A DNA stretch of 37,813 bases from Syntrophomonas sp. (GTDB lineage: Bacteria > Bacillota > Syntrophomonadia > Syntrophomonadales > Syntrophomonadaceae): the NCBI RefSeq assembly GCF_028707975.1, contig NZ_JAQVZX010000013.1, positions 1 through 37,813 of the forward strand. The letters are read 5' to 3'. Shown piece by piece: positions 1 through 10,125 of the stretch; positions within the stretch are counted from its first letter, which is position 1; every line of letters starts with the position of its first letter. Below the pieces are notes generated by a model that saw only the letters and a list, made by a program, of their open reading frames with translations, searched no databases and was not told the origin of the DNA. The position numbers and the translations under genes are program-made.

Positions 1-2
1 TT

Positions 3-1682
3 ATAGTTATTACCAAAGGAGCAGAAAGGGTATCTGAAGTTGCCGCCCGCTTCACTTTGGATGCCATGCCGGGAAAACAAATGGCTATTGATGCTGATTT
101 AAATGCTGGGCTCATTGATGAGGATACAGCCAGGAACCGGCGAGAAAACATCCAGCGGGAGGCCGATTTTTACGGGGCCATGGATGGTGCCAGCAAGTTC
201 GTCAAGGGTGATGCTATCGCTGGTATAGTTATTATAATAATTAATATCGTTGGTGGCTTTATCATAGGTATGCTGCAAAAAGGCATGAGCTGGAACGAGG
301 CTTTGCAGGTTTATACTTTGCTGACAGTTGGAGATGGGCTGGTAACGCAGATTCCGGCCCTGCTTATTTCAACGGCTACTGGAATTGTAGTTACCAGGAG
401 CGCCTCGAAGCTGAGCCTGGGTCAGGAAATGACCACCCAGTTATTTGCCTATCCCAAAGCTATAGGTTTGGCCGCGGTTATTCTGCTGGTTCTGGGTACC
501 ATAGGTTTACCGCGGATACCCATGTATTCACTGGCAGCATTCTTCGGCATACTATATTTTGCTTTCCGCAATTCTACCGGGGAATTGGTGGATGAAGAGC
601 ATTTAGAGGAAGTGGAAGAAGCAGAGGCTATTAAGAAGCCGGAAAATGTGGTGGAGTTATTGCAGGTGGAAAAAATGGAGATGGAACTGGGTTATGGACT
701 GATTCCACTGGTTGATGCCGAGCAGGGGGGGGATCTCCTGGATCGGATTGTTATGATTAGGCGGCAGTGTGCAGTAGAATTGGGTTTTATAGTACCTCCT
801 ATTCGTATACGGGATAATATGCAATTAAGGCCTAACAACTATGCGATAAAAATAAAGGGAACTCAAATTGCGGTGGGAGAATTACTGTTGGATCATTATC
901 TGGCTATGGGACCAGGCATAGAAAACGATCATGAATTCCTGGGAATTGATACTATTGAGCCGGCATTTAATCTGCCGGCACGCTGGATTGACACGGCGGA
1001 AAAAGACCAGGCCGAGCTCAAAGGCTATACGGTGGTAGACCCACCATCAGTTTTGGCTACTCACCTGACCTCCATCATTAAAACGCATGCTTTTGAATTG
1101 TTGGGAAGACAGGAAATACAAAACACCATAAACTTTATTAAAGAACAGAATTCTGCAGTAGTGGAGGAATTAATTCCTGACTTGATGAATATTGGCGATG
1201 TACAAAAGGTTCTGGCCAATCTGCTCAAAGAACAGGTAGCTATAAGGGATATGGTTAGTATTTTGGAAACTCTGGCCGATTATGCGAAAATCACCAAGGA
1301 TACTGATATATTAACTGAATATGTGCGGCAAGCCTTGAAGAGACAGATCAGTACCCAATATGCCGGTGAAGAGGGCAAGTTGAGTGTGTTGACTTTAGAT
1401 CCCTCTCTGGAGGAAATATTAAGGGATTCCGTGCAGCAAAGTGACTTTGGTTCTTATTTGGCTCTTGATCCAGATATTGCACAAAAGATGATGGATAAGT
1501 TATCTTTGTATTATGAGGATTTAACTAATAAGGGTATTACTCCCGTTATTTTATGTGCACCGGTTTTGCGTTTGTATTTGAAACGTCTGATAGAGCGTTT
1601 CATTCCCCATCTGCTGGTGCTTTCTTATAATGAGATAGACAGTGGAATCAGTGTTGAAGTGATAGGGATGGTGTCACCATGA
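3..1682 (+). CDS. flhA: Flagellar biosynthesis protein FlhA (5'-truncated by window edge)
   Basis: Frame is open from base 3 (IVITKGAERVSEVAARFTLDAMPGKQMAIDADLNAGLID...), which is the FlhA signature; the C-terminal cytoplasmic domain follows. Confidence 0.95.
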   Translation: MVITKGAERVSEVAARFTLDAMPGKQMAIDADLNAGLIDEDTARNRRENIQREADFYGAMDGASKFVKGDAIAGIVIIIINIVGGFIIGMLQKGMSWNEALQVYTLLTVGDGLVTQIPALLISTATGIVVTRSASKLSLGQEMTTQLFAYPKAIGLAAVILLVLGTIGLPRIPMYSLAAFFGILYFAFRNSTGELVDEEHLEEVEEAEAIKKPENVVELLQVEKMEMELGYGLIPLVDAEQGGDLLDRIVMIRRQCAVELGFIVPPIRIRDNMQLRPNNYAIKIKGTQIAVGELLLDHYLAMGPGIENDHEFLGIDTIEPAFNLPARWIDTAEKDQAELKGYTVVDPPSVLATHLTSIIKTHAFELLGRQEIQNTINFIKEQNSAVVEELIPDLMNIGDVQKVLANLLKEQVAIRDMVSILETLADYAKITKDTDILTEYVRQALKRQISTQYAGEEGKLSVLTLDPSLEEILRDSVQQSDFGSYLALDPDIAQKMMDKLSLYYEDLTNKGITPVILCAPVLRLYLKRLIERFIPHLLVLSYNEIDSGISVEVIGMVSP

Positions 1683-2869
1683 TAATTAAAAAATTTATCG
1701 CCAAAGATTTTCAGGGGGCTTTAAAGCAGGCTAAGAAAGAAATGGGTAGTGATGCCATAATCTTGCATACCAGCAAGTTGAGAAGAGGAGGTATTTTAAG
1801 TTTCCTTTTTGCACCTCAAGTGGAAATAACTGTGGCCGTGGATGAAAAGTTGCAGGTAAATAGCGACCGGCTAAGAAAACCGGTATCTTCCCCGGTAGTT
1901 GCTACCGAAGCAAATGGCCCCGAATCTTCGCTGCAGGATAGGGATCCGGGGGAGAAAACCAGGGCTCAAACAGCGCCAGGCGAATTATTGCAGGAACTGC
2001 AAACGATGAAGAACCTTATGAAAGAGGTCAAGAACAAGATATCTGAAGTGGAGCAGATTAAAGGCATTTCTCAGGAAGTGCAGCCTTTTTACGAAACCCT
2101 GCTAAACAACCAGGTAGACAAAGAACTGGCTCTTAGCATAATCAGCCGGGTGGAATCCCGTTTGCCCCGGGATAGCAAAGGGGACGATGAACTTTGGGTG
2201 CGTGATTTGTGCTTGCATACGGTTCAGGAATACATAAAGGAAATACGGCCTATCGACTTGCCGTGGGATAGAAAGGGAGTCCTAGTTTTTATGGTAGGGC
2301 CTACCGGCGTAGGGAAGACCACGACCATAGCTAAATTGGCTGCCAACATGAGTTTTTTGGAAGGCAAGGATGTAGCCTTGATTACCCTGGACACCTACCG
2401 CGTTTCAGCTGCTCAGCAACTCAGAACCTTTGCTGAAATAATCGGTATACCTATAAGCGTAGTTTTTAATCCTCAGGATTTGGGAGCAGCCATTCATCAC
2501 TATCAAGAAAAAGACGTTATTTTTGTGGATACGGCCGGGCGTAGTCCTTATAAGGATGAACATATGGAGGAACTGCAGGAGTTTATTGAAGTAGCTAATC
2601 CTGATGAAACTATTCTAGTATTGAGTGTTACTACTGACAGCAGTGACTTAATCAACATTTACCAGAAGTTTAACCACATTGGTGTGGATAAAATTATTTT
2701 TACCAAATTGGACGAAAGTTACAGTTACGGGAGGATTCTGAATACTATTTATCATATCCGCAAGCCTATTGCCTATTTAACTACGGGTCAAAATGTACCC
2801 GACGATATTGAGGTGCCTGATACCCTTGATTTGGCGCGCATGCTGCTTCGGGAAGGGGGAGGCTTATGA
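1679..2869 (+). CDS. flhF: Flagellar biosynthesis SRP-like GTPase FlhF
   Basis: MIIKKFIAKDFQGALKQAKKEMGSDAIIL N-terminus plus GPTGVGKTTTIAKLAA P-loop and DTAGRSPY; overlaps the flhA stop. Confidence 0.95.
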   Translation: MIIKKFIAKDFQGALKQAKKEMGSDAIILHTSKLRRGGILSFLFAPQVEITVAVDEKLQVNSDRLRKPVSSPVVATEANGPESSLQDRDPGEKTRAQTAPGELLQELQTMKNLMKEVKNKISEVEQIKGISQEVQPFYETLLNNQVDKELALSIISRVESRLPRDSKGDDELWVRDLCLHTVQEYIKEIRPIDLPWDRKGVLVFMVGPTGVGKTTTIAKLAANMSFLEGKDVALITLDTYRVSAAQQLRTFAEIIGIPISVVFNPQDLGAAIHHYQEKDVIFVDTAGRSPYKDEHMEELQEFIEVANPDETILVLSVTTDSSDLINIYQKFNHIGVDKIIFTKLDESYSYGRILNTIYHIRKPIAYLTTGQNVPDDIEVPDTLDLARMLLREGGGL

Positions 2870-3768
2870 GAGACCAGGCGGAAAAATTAAGAGAAATGGC
2901 CTTAAACCTGAAGCAGGAAATAGAGGCTGAGATAAGCCGGGACTTAAGACATAGCCGGGTAGTGGTAATAAGCAGTGGTAAAGGCGGAGTGGGGAAAAGT
3001 ACCCTGGCTCTTAACCTGAGCATAAAGCTATGTACCCGGGGTATGAAAGTAATACTGATGGATGCCGATATGGGCCTGGCTAACCTCGATGTTATGCTGG
3101 GTCTGGTTGCAAAATACAATATCTATCACATGGTTCAAGAAAAGAAGACCCTGGCAGATATCACCATATCGGGCCCGGAGGGCTTAAAAATCATTCCCGG
3201 GGGATCGGGCATAAGTGAGCTGGCAAACCTAAAGGAAAATGAACTAAAGAGAATACTGGTAGAATTACGCAAGCTGGATGGTGCATATGACTATATGATT
3301 ATAGATACCGGGGCTGGTATCTCCAAGAGTGTAATGGCTTTTCTTCTGGCGGCTGATGACATAATCGTTATAACTACTCCTGAACCAACTGCCATAACTG
3401 ATGCATATAGTACAATTAAGAATGTGGCAAAAAATGCTTTTAAGGGAAATATATTCTTGGTAGTCAACCGGGTAGCCAATGATTCTGAAGGAATACTGGT
3501 AGCGGAAAAATTCAAACTGGTCTGCCAGAAATTCCTTTCCTGTGAGATTAAAATATTGGGTCATATTGAAAACGAACCCTTAATTGGAGAAGGAATCAGG
3601 CGTCAGAAAGCTTTTGTCCAGATTTACCCCCGAAGCACAGCCAGTAGGAATATCAATGCTATTATTGACAGAATGATTGAAGTTAGTGGTATGAATGTCC
3701 CCGATTTAAAGGCAAAAAGCGGGGGAATAAGGAAATTTATTGAGAAAATGGCTGGTTTGATTAAGTGA
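2866..3768 (+). CDS. flhG: MinD/ParA-family ATPase FlhG (YlxH)
   Basis: SSGKGGVGKSTLALNLS deviant Walker A, DADMGLANLDVMLG; directly follows flhF. Confidence 0.92.
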   Translation: MRDQAEKLREMALNLKQEIEAEISRDLRHSRVVVISSGKGGVGKSTLALNLSIKLCTRGMKVILMDADMGLANLDVMLGLVAKYNIYHMVQEKKTLADITISGPEGLKIIPGGSGISELANLKENELKRILVELRKLDGAYDYMIIDTGAGISKSVMAFLLAADDIIVITTPEPTAITDAYSTIKNVAKNAFKGNIFLVVNRVANDSEGILVAEKFKLVCQKFLSCEIKILGHIENEPLIGEGIRRQKAFVQIYPRSTASRNINAIIDRMIEVSGMNVPDLKAKSGGIRKFIEKMAGLIK

Positions 3769-3788
3769 GATAAAGGGAGAACTAATCA

Positions 3789-4448
3789 ATGAAAGCACAT
3801 GTTATCAAGGTTAATCACCTTCTGGAAATCGAAATGGAAAATGATAGCGAAAAGGAATATATTCCCAGTCGCTTGGAAGAGATTAGTGGGGATTACTGGC
3901 ATATTTCCATGCCTATGCGCAAAGGTATATACATCACCATGCGGGTAGGTCAGAAGATTAGAATTGTTTTGCGCTATAAGAAGACTATGTTTGCCGCCTC
4001 TACAGTTATTGCCGCCCGCAGGAGGGGCCATATTCCGGTTTTAATAGTAAATAAACCTCAGGATTTGGTGGCTATAAACCAGAAAAGGACATATGTTCGA
4101 CTTAGCGTGGCCATTCCAGTAGGCTTCAGATTGTTATTGCCTGGTGGGGAGAAGGGGGAACTTGTGGAAGGAGTTACCGGCGATATCAGTGCCGGGGGTA
4201 TGCTTTTGTTTTCCACGCAAGAAATGGAGAAAGAACAAAAAATTGAAATAGAGATAAAACTACCGGATAGCGAGTCAATTTTCTGCCAGGCACATGTGGT
4301 AAGGGTATTGGATAAAGCAACTAAAGAAGGAACCCATAACAAATATGCTGTGGAATATGATGATATTAATGAAGGACAGCGCGACCGGATATTCAGATTC
4401 ATTTTTGATAAGCAACGCGAATGGCTGAGAAAAGGAGTAACAGAATAG
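3789..4448 (+). CDS. PilZ-domain flagellar brake-type protein (YcgR/YpfA-like)
   Basis: C-terminal PilZ pattern KRTYVRLSVAIPVGFR...GVTGDISAGGMLL; flagellar operon context. Confidence 0.8.
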   Translation: MKAHVIKVNHLLEIEMENDSEKEYIPSRLEEISGDYWHISMPMRKGIYITMRVGQKIRIVLRYKKTMFAASTVIAARRRGHIPVLIVNKPQDLVAINQKRTYVRLSVAIPVGFRLLLPGGEKGELVEGVTGDISAGGMLLFSTQEMEKEQKIEIEIKLPDSESIFCQAHVVRVLDKATKEGTHNKYAVEYDDINEGQRDRIFRFIFDKQREWLRKGVTE

Positions 4449-4461
4449 AGGAGGCTGTCAC

Positions 4462-5520
4462 ATGCCCAAGAAGAGGGTGCTGGTGGTTGATGATTCTGCT
4501 TTTATGCGCAAAATGATTGCTGACATAATCAATAGTGATGATGGGCTCGTAGTGGCGGGAAAAGCCGGCAATGGTCTGGAGGCCCTGGAGAAAATCAAAG
4601 AACTGCAGCCGGATGTAGTTATAATGGATGTTGAATTGCCGGTTCTCGATGGTTTGTCAACCCTGAGCCGGATAATGGAGTTCCAACCGCTGCCGGTAAT
4701 AATGTTTAGCAGTCTGACCAGGGAAGGAACGGAGCAAACCTTAAAGGCTTTGCAGCTGGGTGCGGTTGATTTTATTCCCAAGCCATCAGGGCAGATATCT
4801 CTGAACATCAGCAGCATTAAAGAGGAGCTTATCAAAAAGCTCAAGATGGCGGCAAATACTAAAAGAAAACTACAAGTATACAAGAGCCTTCCCGAGCCGA
4901 TTTTAAAAACGGAAAAGTCGCTGCCAGATCAGGGCGGGAGGCTAAATAAATTGCTGGTTATTGCCACCTCTACCGGGGGACCCAAAGCTCTGTATCAGGT
5001 CATTCCCCGCTTCCCGGCTGACTTAGATGCGGCCATTTTAGTAGTGCAGCATATGCCTCCTGGTTTCACCAGATCGTTGGCGGAAAGACTGGATTCACTG
5101 TCGGAAATGAAAGTGAAGGAGGCCGAGCAAGGAGAAAAAGTGCTGCCTGGTTGTGTTTATATAGCTCCGGGCGATTATCATTTAAAAACCAGATCACGCT
5201 TAAAGGGAATGGAAAACGAACTATACATAGAGCTGGATCAATCAAAGCCCCGAGGAGGACTGCGACCGGCAGCCGATATTATGTTGGAATCGATAGCTGA
5301 GCAATTTTGGTCTAATATAGTATGTGTAATTATGACGGGTATGGGTCATGATGGGGCGGCAGCGCTACCGTATATTAAGGAGAAGAAGGGAAAGATTATC
5401 GCGGAACATCAATCTACTTGTATTGTATATGGCATGCCCAAAGCTGCGGTGGAAACAGGATTGGTAGACAAGATAGTCCCACTTTCGGAAATCAGTGAGG
5501 AAGTATTAAGGATGCTATAA
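4462..5520 (+). CDS. cheB: Chemotaxis response regulator protein-glutamate methylesterase CheB
   Basis: Receiver domain (VLVVDDSAFMRKMI...VVIMDVELPVLDG) plus methylesterase motifs (ATSTGGPKAL, VVQHMPPGFT, MTGMGHDGA). Confidence 0.95.
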   Translation: MPKKRVLVVDDSAFMRKMIADIINSDDGLVVAGKAGNGLEALEKIKELQPDVVIMDVELPVLDGLSTLSRIMEFQPLPVIMFSSLTREGTEQTLKALQLGAVDFIPKPSGQISLNISSIKEELIKKLKMAANTKRKLQVYKSLPEPILKTEKSLPDQGGRLNKLLVIATSTGGPKALYQVIPRFPADLDAAILVVQHMPPGFTRSLAERLDSLSEMKVKEAEQGEKVLPGCVYIAPGDYHLKTRSRLKGMENELYIELDQSKPRGGLRPAADIMLESIAEQFWSNIVCVIMTGMGHDGAAALPYIKEKKGKIIAEHQSTCIVYGMPKAAVETGLVDKIVPLSEISEEVLRML

Positions 5521-5566
5521 TCGGCTGGCTGCTACAAGCGGGCTATTTCTTATGGAGGTGATTGAG

Positions 5567-7603
5567 ATGAAAATGGATATGTCCCAATATCTGGATGTTT
5601 TTTTGGAGGAGAGTAAAGAACACCTGGAGAGCCTGAACCAAAAACTACTGGACTTGGAGAAAAACTCCGGAGATATTGCGGCTTTGAACGAAATATTTCG
5701 GGCTGCCCACACCCTTAAAGGTATGTCTTCAACCATGGGCTTTGAAGACCTGGCCGATCTAACCCATCATATGGAAAATGTATTATCTGATTTGAAAGAA
5801 GGTCTTTTGGAGGTTAATTCCCAAGTCGTAGATATTCTCTTTCAATGCTTTGACCGAATCCAGCTAATTATTGAGCGGATTGAATCCAATGGTTCTGGAG
5901 AAATGGATAACAGCGAGTTGGTTATGATCCTGGAAGGCATTAAGAGAGGCAATTTTCAGATGACAACCCCGACAACAGGGAGTGTGCAGAACTCGAAGCA
6001 GGAGGAAAGCCTTAAAAAACCACCGTATTCCAATACTTCTTCATTTGAATTTAATCAGTATGATATGACGCTTATGCGCGAAGCAGCCAGCAGAAATTTT
6101 AATAGTATATATATTAAACTGGTCGTGGATTCGGGTTGTTTGATGAAGTCGGTTCGCGCCTTTATGGTTTTTAAGGCTTTGGAAGAAGATAGTGAAATCA
6201 TAAAGTCTCTGCCTCCGGCTGCAGATTTAGAAGAAGGGAAATTCGAAGAGAAAATCGAACTTCTGGTTATAAGTGCTTCACCCTCGAGCGAGCTGGAAAA
6301 GCGTTTGAACGCTATTTCAGAAATCAAGGTTATGGAGATTAAAGAAATTGACTTAGCTTCCCTGAGCCCAGACACTCTGCCAGAAGCGAACGGGAATTTG
6401 ATTAGCGGCAGTCAGGATCTGCATAAGGAGAGTAAAGGGATGCAAAAAGGGCACAAAGTCAAACAGACCGTTCGGGTTGACATTGATCGCCTGGATGTTT
6501 TGATGAACCTGGTGGGTGAACTAGTCATGCACAAGGGGCGCCTGGAACAAATCGGAGCGATCAGCAAAATCGCGGAGCTTAACGAAACCATTGAACAGAT
6601 CGACCGGATTAGCGGAGATCTTCAATCAGTGGTGATGAAAGTGCGTATGGTTCCAGTTGAACAGGTATTTAACCGTTTTCCCCGGATGGTAAGAGACCTG
6701 GCCAAGGAGTTGAATAGGGAAGTTGATTTTCTTATTGAAGGCAAAGAAACTGAACTGGATCGAACCGTTATTGATGAAATTGGCGATCCACTGGTGCACT
6801 TGTTGAGAAATGCCATTGACCATGGGGTCGAATCACCTCAAGATCGTTTGAAGAGGGGAAAGACGCAGAAAGCCACCGTAATGCTGCGAGCTCGGCATGA
6901 AGGGAACAATGTATATATTGAGGTGGAAGATGACGGGGCAGGAATTAATATCAAAAGAGTAATGGAGAAAGCAGTGGAAAAAGGAATTATAAGCCTTAAA
7001 GAAGCGGAACTTATGAGCCCTGAGGAGGCTATTCAAATCCTGTTTAATCCTGGTTTTACTACGACCGAGAATATCACCGATGTCTCAGGGCGGGGAGTGG
7101 GACTGGATGTAGTTAAAACTAAGATAGAGTCTCTGTCCGGGGAGATATTTGTTGATTCCAGGCCTGGCCAGGGAACCCGGTTTAAGATTAAATTGCCTTT
7201 AACCCTGGCCATTATTCAAGCCCTGATGATTTCCGTAAGCCAGGAAATCTATGCAATACCTCTGGGTTCAGTAGATGAAACGACCATGATTAAAAGTGAA
7301 GATATCAAAGCGGTACAAAACCAGGAAGTTATAGTACTCAGGGGAAATGTACTACCATTATTCCGGTTGGCCAGCCTTTTGGAAATACCAGGCGATGTTA
7401 CTAAGAAAGACGAAATGTATGTAGTGATAGTACGCAAAGGCGAACGACAAATTGGTCTGGTAGTGGATACCCTGATAGGACAGCAGGAAATAGTAATCAA
7501 ATCCCTGGGTAGAATACTGACCGGTATTCCCGGCATAGCAGGAGCAATTGTGTCTGGGGATGGCTTCGTAAGACTAATCATTGATGTTGCCACCCTTTTT
7601 TAA
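5567..7603 (+). CDS. cheA: Chemotaxis histidine kinase CheA (ORF track starts at 5552; start at 5567 preferred)
   Basis: Hpt (AAHTLKGMSSTMGF), dimerisation/HATPase (HLLRNAIDHGVE, DDGAGIN, GRGVGLDVV), CheW-like C-terminus. GGAGGTG RBS precedes ATG 5567. Confidence 0.93.
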   Translation: MKMDMSQYLDVFLEESKEHLESLNQKLLDLEKNSGDIAALNEIFRAAHTLKGMSSTMGFEDLADLTHHMENVLSDLKEGLLEVNSQVVDILFQCFDRIQLIIERIESNGSGEMDNSELVMILEGIKRGNFQMTTPTTGSVQNSKQEESLKKPPYSNTSSFEFNQYDMTLMREAASRNFNSIYIKLVVDSGCLMKSVRAFMVFKALEEDSEIIKSLPPAADLEEGKFEEKIELLVISASPSSELEKRLNAISEIKVMEIKEIDLASLSPDTLPEANGNLISGSQDLHKESKGMQKGHKVKQTVRVDIDRLDVLMNLVGELVMHKGRLEQIGAISKIAELNETIEQIDRISGDLQSVVMKVRMVPVEQVFNRFPRMVRDLAKELNREVDFLIEGKETELDRTVIDEIGDPLVHLLRNAIDHGVESPQDRLKRGKTQKATVMLRARHEGNNVYIEVEDDGAGINIKRVMEKAVEKGIISLKEAELMSPEEAIQILFNPGFTTTENITDVSGRGVGLDVVKTKIESLSGEIFVDSRPGQGTRFKIKLPLTLAIIQALMISVSQEIYAIPLGSVDETTMIKSEDIKAVQNQEVIVLRGNVLPLFRLASLLEIPGDVTKKDEMYVVIVRKGERQIGLVVDTLIGQQEIVIKSLGRILTGIPGIAGAIVSGDGFVRLIIDVATLF

Positions 7604-7619
7604 TCGGAGGTGTGAATTT

Positions 7620-8084
7620 GTGGATGAGATGATAAATCTGCAAAGTGAAGAAGACTTGAGCCCGGATGATGGTATCCAGGTAGTAGCTTTCCGGCTGGGA
7701 AAAGAAGAATATGCCGTAGATATCTTGCATGTTCAGGAGATTGTGCGTCTCCTGAGCATTACCCGAGTACCCCGCAGTGCTAAGCATATTGAAGGGGTGG
7801 TGAACCTCAGGGGCAATATTGTTGCCATAATAAACCTGCATAAGCGTTTCAATATTGCATCTGCAGGAGAGGTGGAGGATAAACGCATCGTGGTTTTCCA
7901 GTTTGATGATTTAAAAGCGGGAATTATTGTAGATGAAGTGTCCGAGGTTCTAGCTTTGAATAGTAAGGATATAGAAGAAACCGACAAGGTCTATAGTTCA
8001 ATGAGTTCGGATTTCATCAAGGGAATTGCCCGATTAGAAGATAGACTTTTTCTTTTGTTGGATCTGCAAAAGATTGTCGAATAA
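7620..8084 (+). CDS. cheW: Chemotaxis coupling protein CheW (GTG start proposed)
   Basis: QVVAFRLGKEEYAVDILHVQEIVR...ITRVPRSAKHIEGVVNLRGNIVAIINL; TCGGAGGTGTG RBS before GTG 7620. ORF track starts at 7581. Confidence 0.9.
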   Translation: MDEMINLQSEEDLSPDDGIQVVAFRLGKEEYAVDILHVQEIVRLLSITRVPRSAKHIEGVVNLRGNIVAIINLHKRFNIASAGEVEDKRIVVFQFDDLKAGIIVDEVSEVLALNSKDIEETDKVYSSMSSDFIKGIARLEDRLFLLLDLQKIVE

Positions 8085-8213
8085 AGGATTTCCCTAATTA
8101 AAGTAGTATACATATGCTAAACAGATAATTGGCTACTGCCCCCCATATAATACTTAAATGCTATTTAACTGTTTTTCGCAGAGTAATCAACAAAGGGAGC
8201 TAGGTGAAGGTAA

Positions 8214-8840
8214 TTGGTATATGATTTCAGTGAGCTTTCTGGTATGCAATTAGATATTCTCAAAGAAATTGGCAATATAGGTTCAGGAAATGCGGCTACA
8301 GCTTTGGCTCAGCTGTTAAATGCCAAGATTGATATGAATGTCCCCCAGGTAAATATTTTGCCTTTTGCCGAGGTGCCTGATTTGGTGGGCGGACCCGATC
8401 TTCATGTGGTAGGTCTTTTCCTGCTTGCCAGCGGTTCTGCTCCTGCCAGTATACTCTTTCTTCTACCCGTAGATAAAGCCTGTTTGCTGGTAGATATGCT
8501 GATGGGAAAAGAGTGGGGACAGACTAATCCCGAAATTCTTTCCGATATGGATATCTCAGCCCTTATGGAATTGGGCAATATTATCTGCGCTACCTACCTA
8601 AATGCTCTGGCCATGTTTACCCAACTGGAGTTTCGTCCTTCAGTTCCGGCCCTGGGAATCGATATGGCAGGGGCTATTTTGAACTCAGTACTGGCTCAAT
8701 TCGGGGCTGTGGCTGACCATGTTCTGGTCCTGGAAACACAATTTAAAAGGGAGGAGCAGGAAATAGTGGGTCATTTTTTTCTCCTGCCTGAGCCCGGTTC
8801 TCTAGACGTTATTCTAGCATCGCTTGGGGTGAGTCTATAA
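8214..8840 (+). CDS. cheC: CheC-family phosphatase (TTG start)
   Basis: LDILKEIGNIGSGNAATALAQLL and LMELGNIICATYLNAL repeats typical of CheC; adjacent to cheD. Confidence 0.9.
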   Translation: MVYDFSELSGMQLDILKEIGNIGSGNAATALAQLLNAKIDMNVPQVNILPFAEVPDLVGGPDLHVVGLFLLASGSAPASILFLLPVDKACLLVDMLMGKEWGQTNPEILSDMDISALMELGNIICATYLNALAMFTQLEFRPSVPALGIDMAGAILNSVLAQFGAVADHVLVLETQFKREEQEIVGHFFLLPEPGSLDVILASLGVSL

Positions 8841-9325
8841 TGAGCAAAATTATTCAAGTTGGTATGGCTGACTATAAGTTGGCTACAGCTCCAGACAAAC
8901 TGATAACCGCTGGTCTGGGTTCCTGTATCGGTATATGTCTTTATGATAAAGCGATTAAATTAGGAAGTTTGACCCACATAATGTTGCCTTCCAGCAGCCA
9001 GGCCAAAAACACCTCCAATGAAGCCAAGTTTGCCGATACTGGAATAAAGCTGGCTATCAGGGAAATGGAAAAAAAGGGGGCCATACCCGCGCGCCTCCTG
9101 GCTAAAATAGCTGGAGGTGCGCAGATGTTCAAGTTTTCAGGGGAGAGCGATATCATGAAAATTGGAGAGCGTAACAGCATAGCGGTGAAGGAAAACCTGG
9201 AAGTACACCGAATTAAGTTGCTCTCCAGCGATACGGGCGGAAACTATGGCCGTACCATTATTTTTGATCTCGAAACCGGGGATTTGCTGGTGAAGACCAT
9301 TGGACACGGGGAGAGAGTTATTTAA
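8840..9325 (+). CDS. cheD: Chemoreceptor glutamine deamidase CheD
   Basis: GLGSCIGICLYD, GSLTHIMLPSS, AKIAGGAQMF motifs. Confidence 0.95.
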   Translation: MSKIIQVGMADYKLATAPDKLITAGLGSCIGICLYDKAIKLGSLTHIMLPSSSQAKNTSNEAKFADTGIKLAIREMEKKGAIPARLLAKIAGGAQMFKFSGESDIMKIGERNSIAVKENLEVHRIKLLSSDTGGNYGRTIIFDLETGDLLVKTIGHGERVI

Positions 9326-10111
9326 ATGAAACCCGATTTGAAGCCAGATACCATGTCATTATGGATTCGACTAAAAGAGAATGAGGACATTGAGGCCAGA
9401 GACCAGTTGATTATTCACTTTGCACATCTGGTAAAGTATGTAGCTAGCCGTCTGGCCATTCATCTTTCTTCACTGGTTGAACTGGATGAGTTGATTTCTT
9501 ATGGGATTGAGGGCTTGATAGACGCTATTGAGAAATTTGACCATAAACGAAATATCAAGTTCGAAACTTATGCTTTAACCCGAATAAGGGGTTCAATGAT
9601 AGATGGCTTACGTTCCATGGATTGGATTCCCGTTTCATTACGTCAGAAAAGCAAGCAACTGGAAAAGGCTTATATGACCGTTGAAACCAGGTTGGGACGG
9701 TCAGCCAGCGATTCGGAGGTGGCTGAAGAATTAGGCCTGAACCTTGATGAATTGGCGGTACTCTTAAGGGATGTAGCTGCAACCACGATAATATCTTTAG
9801 ATGACTTTTTACTCGGCGAAGATGGGGATCAGAAGAAAAAACGCATGGTTGACATCTTGGAAGACCATAACAGCGTAAGTGCTCTGGATTTAGTGGAATT
9901 CAACGAAGTTAAGGATTTACTTGCCAAAGCCATTTCCCGTTTGCCAGATAAAGAAAAAATGGTGGTCTATTTATACTATTACGAAGGTTTAACTCTGAAG
10001 GAGATAGGTGCTGTCATCAGCCTATCGGAATCACGAATATCCCAGCTGCATACCAAGGCCATACTGAGGTTAAGGGGAAGCCTGAGCAAAAAGAAAAACC
10101 TGGTGGTTTAA
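9326..10111 (+). CDS. sigD: FliA/WhiG-family flagellar sigma factor (SigD)
   Basis: YVASRLAIHL..DELISYGIEGLIDAIEKFD; KFETYALTRIRGSMIDGLRSMDWIP; C-terminal sigma4 HTH. Confidence 0.95.
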   Translation: MKPDLKPDTMSLWIRLKENEDIEARDQLIIHFAHLVKYVASRLAIHLSSLVELDELISYGIEGLIDAIEKFDHKRNIKFETYALTRIRGSMIDGLRSMDWIPVSLRQKSKQLEKAYMTVETRLGRSASDSEVAEELGLNLDELAVLLRDVAATTIISLDDFLLGEDGDQKKKRMVDILEDHNSVSALDLVEFNEVKDLLAKAISRLPDKEKMVVYLYYYEGLTLKEIGAVISLSESRISQLHTKAILRLRGSLSKKKNLVV

Positions 10112-10125
10112 GAGGGGGCTGAATT

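Noticed and set aside
8120-8160. Possible SigD promoter (TAAA-N15-TGCCCCCC) upstream of cheC
   Set aside because: Only the -35-like TAAA and spacing fit; the -10 does not match GCCGATAA well enough.
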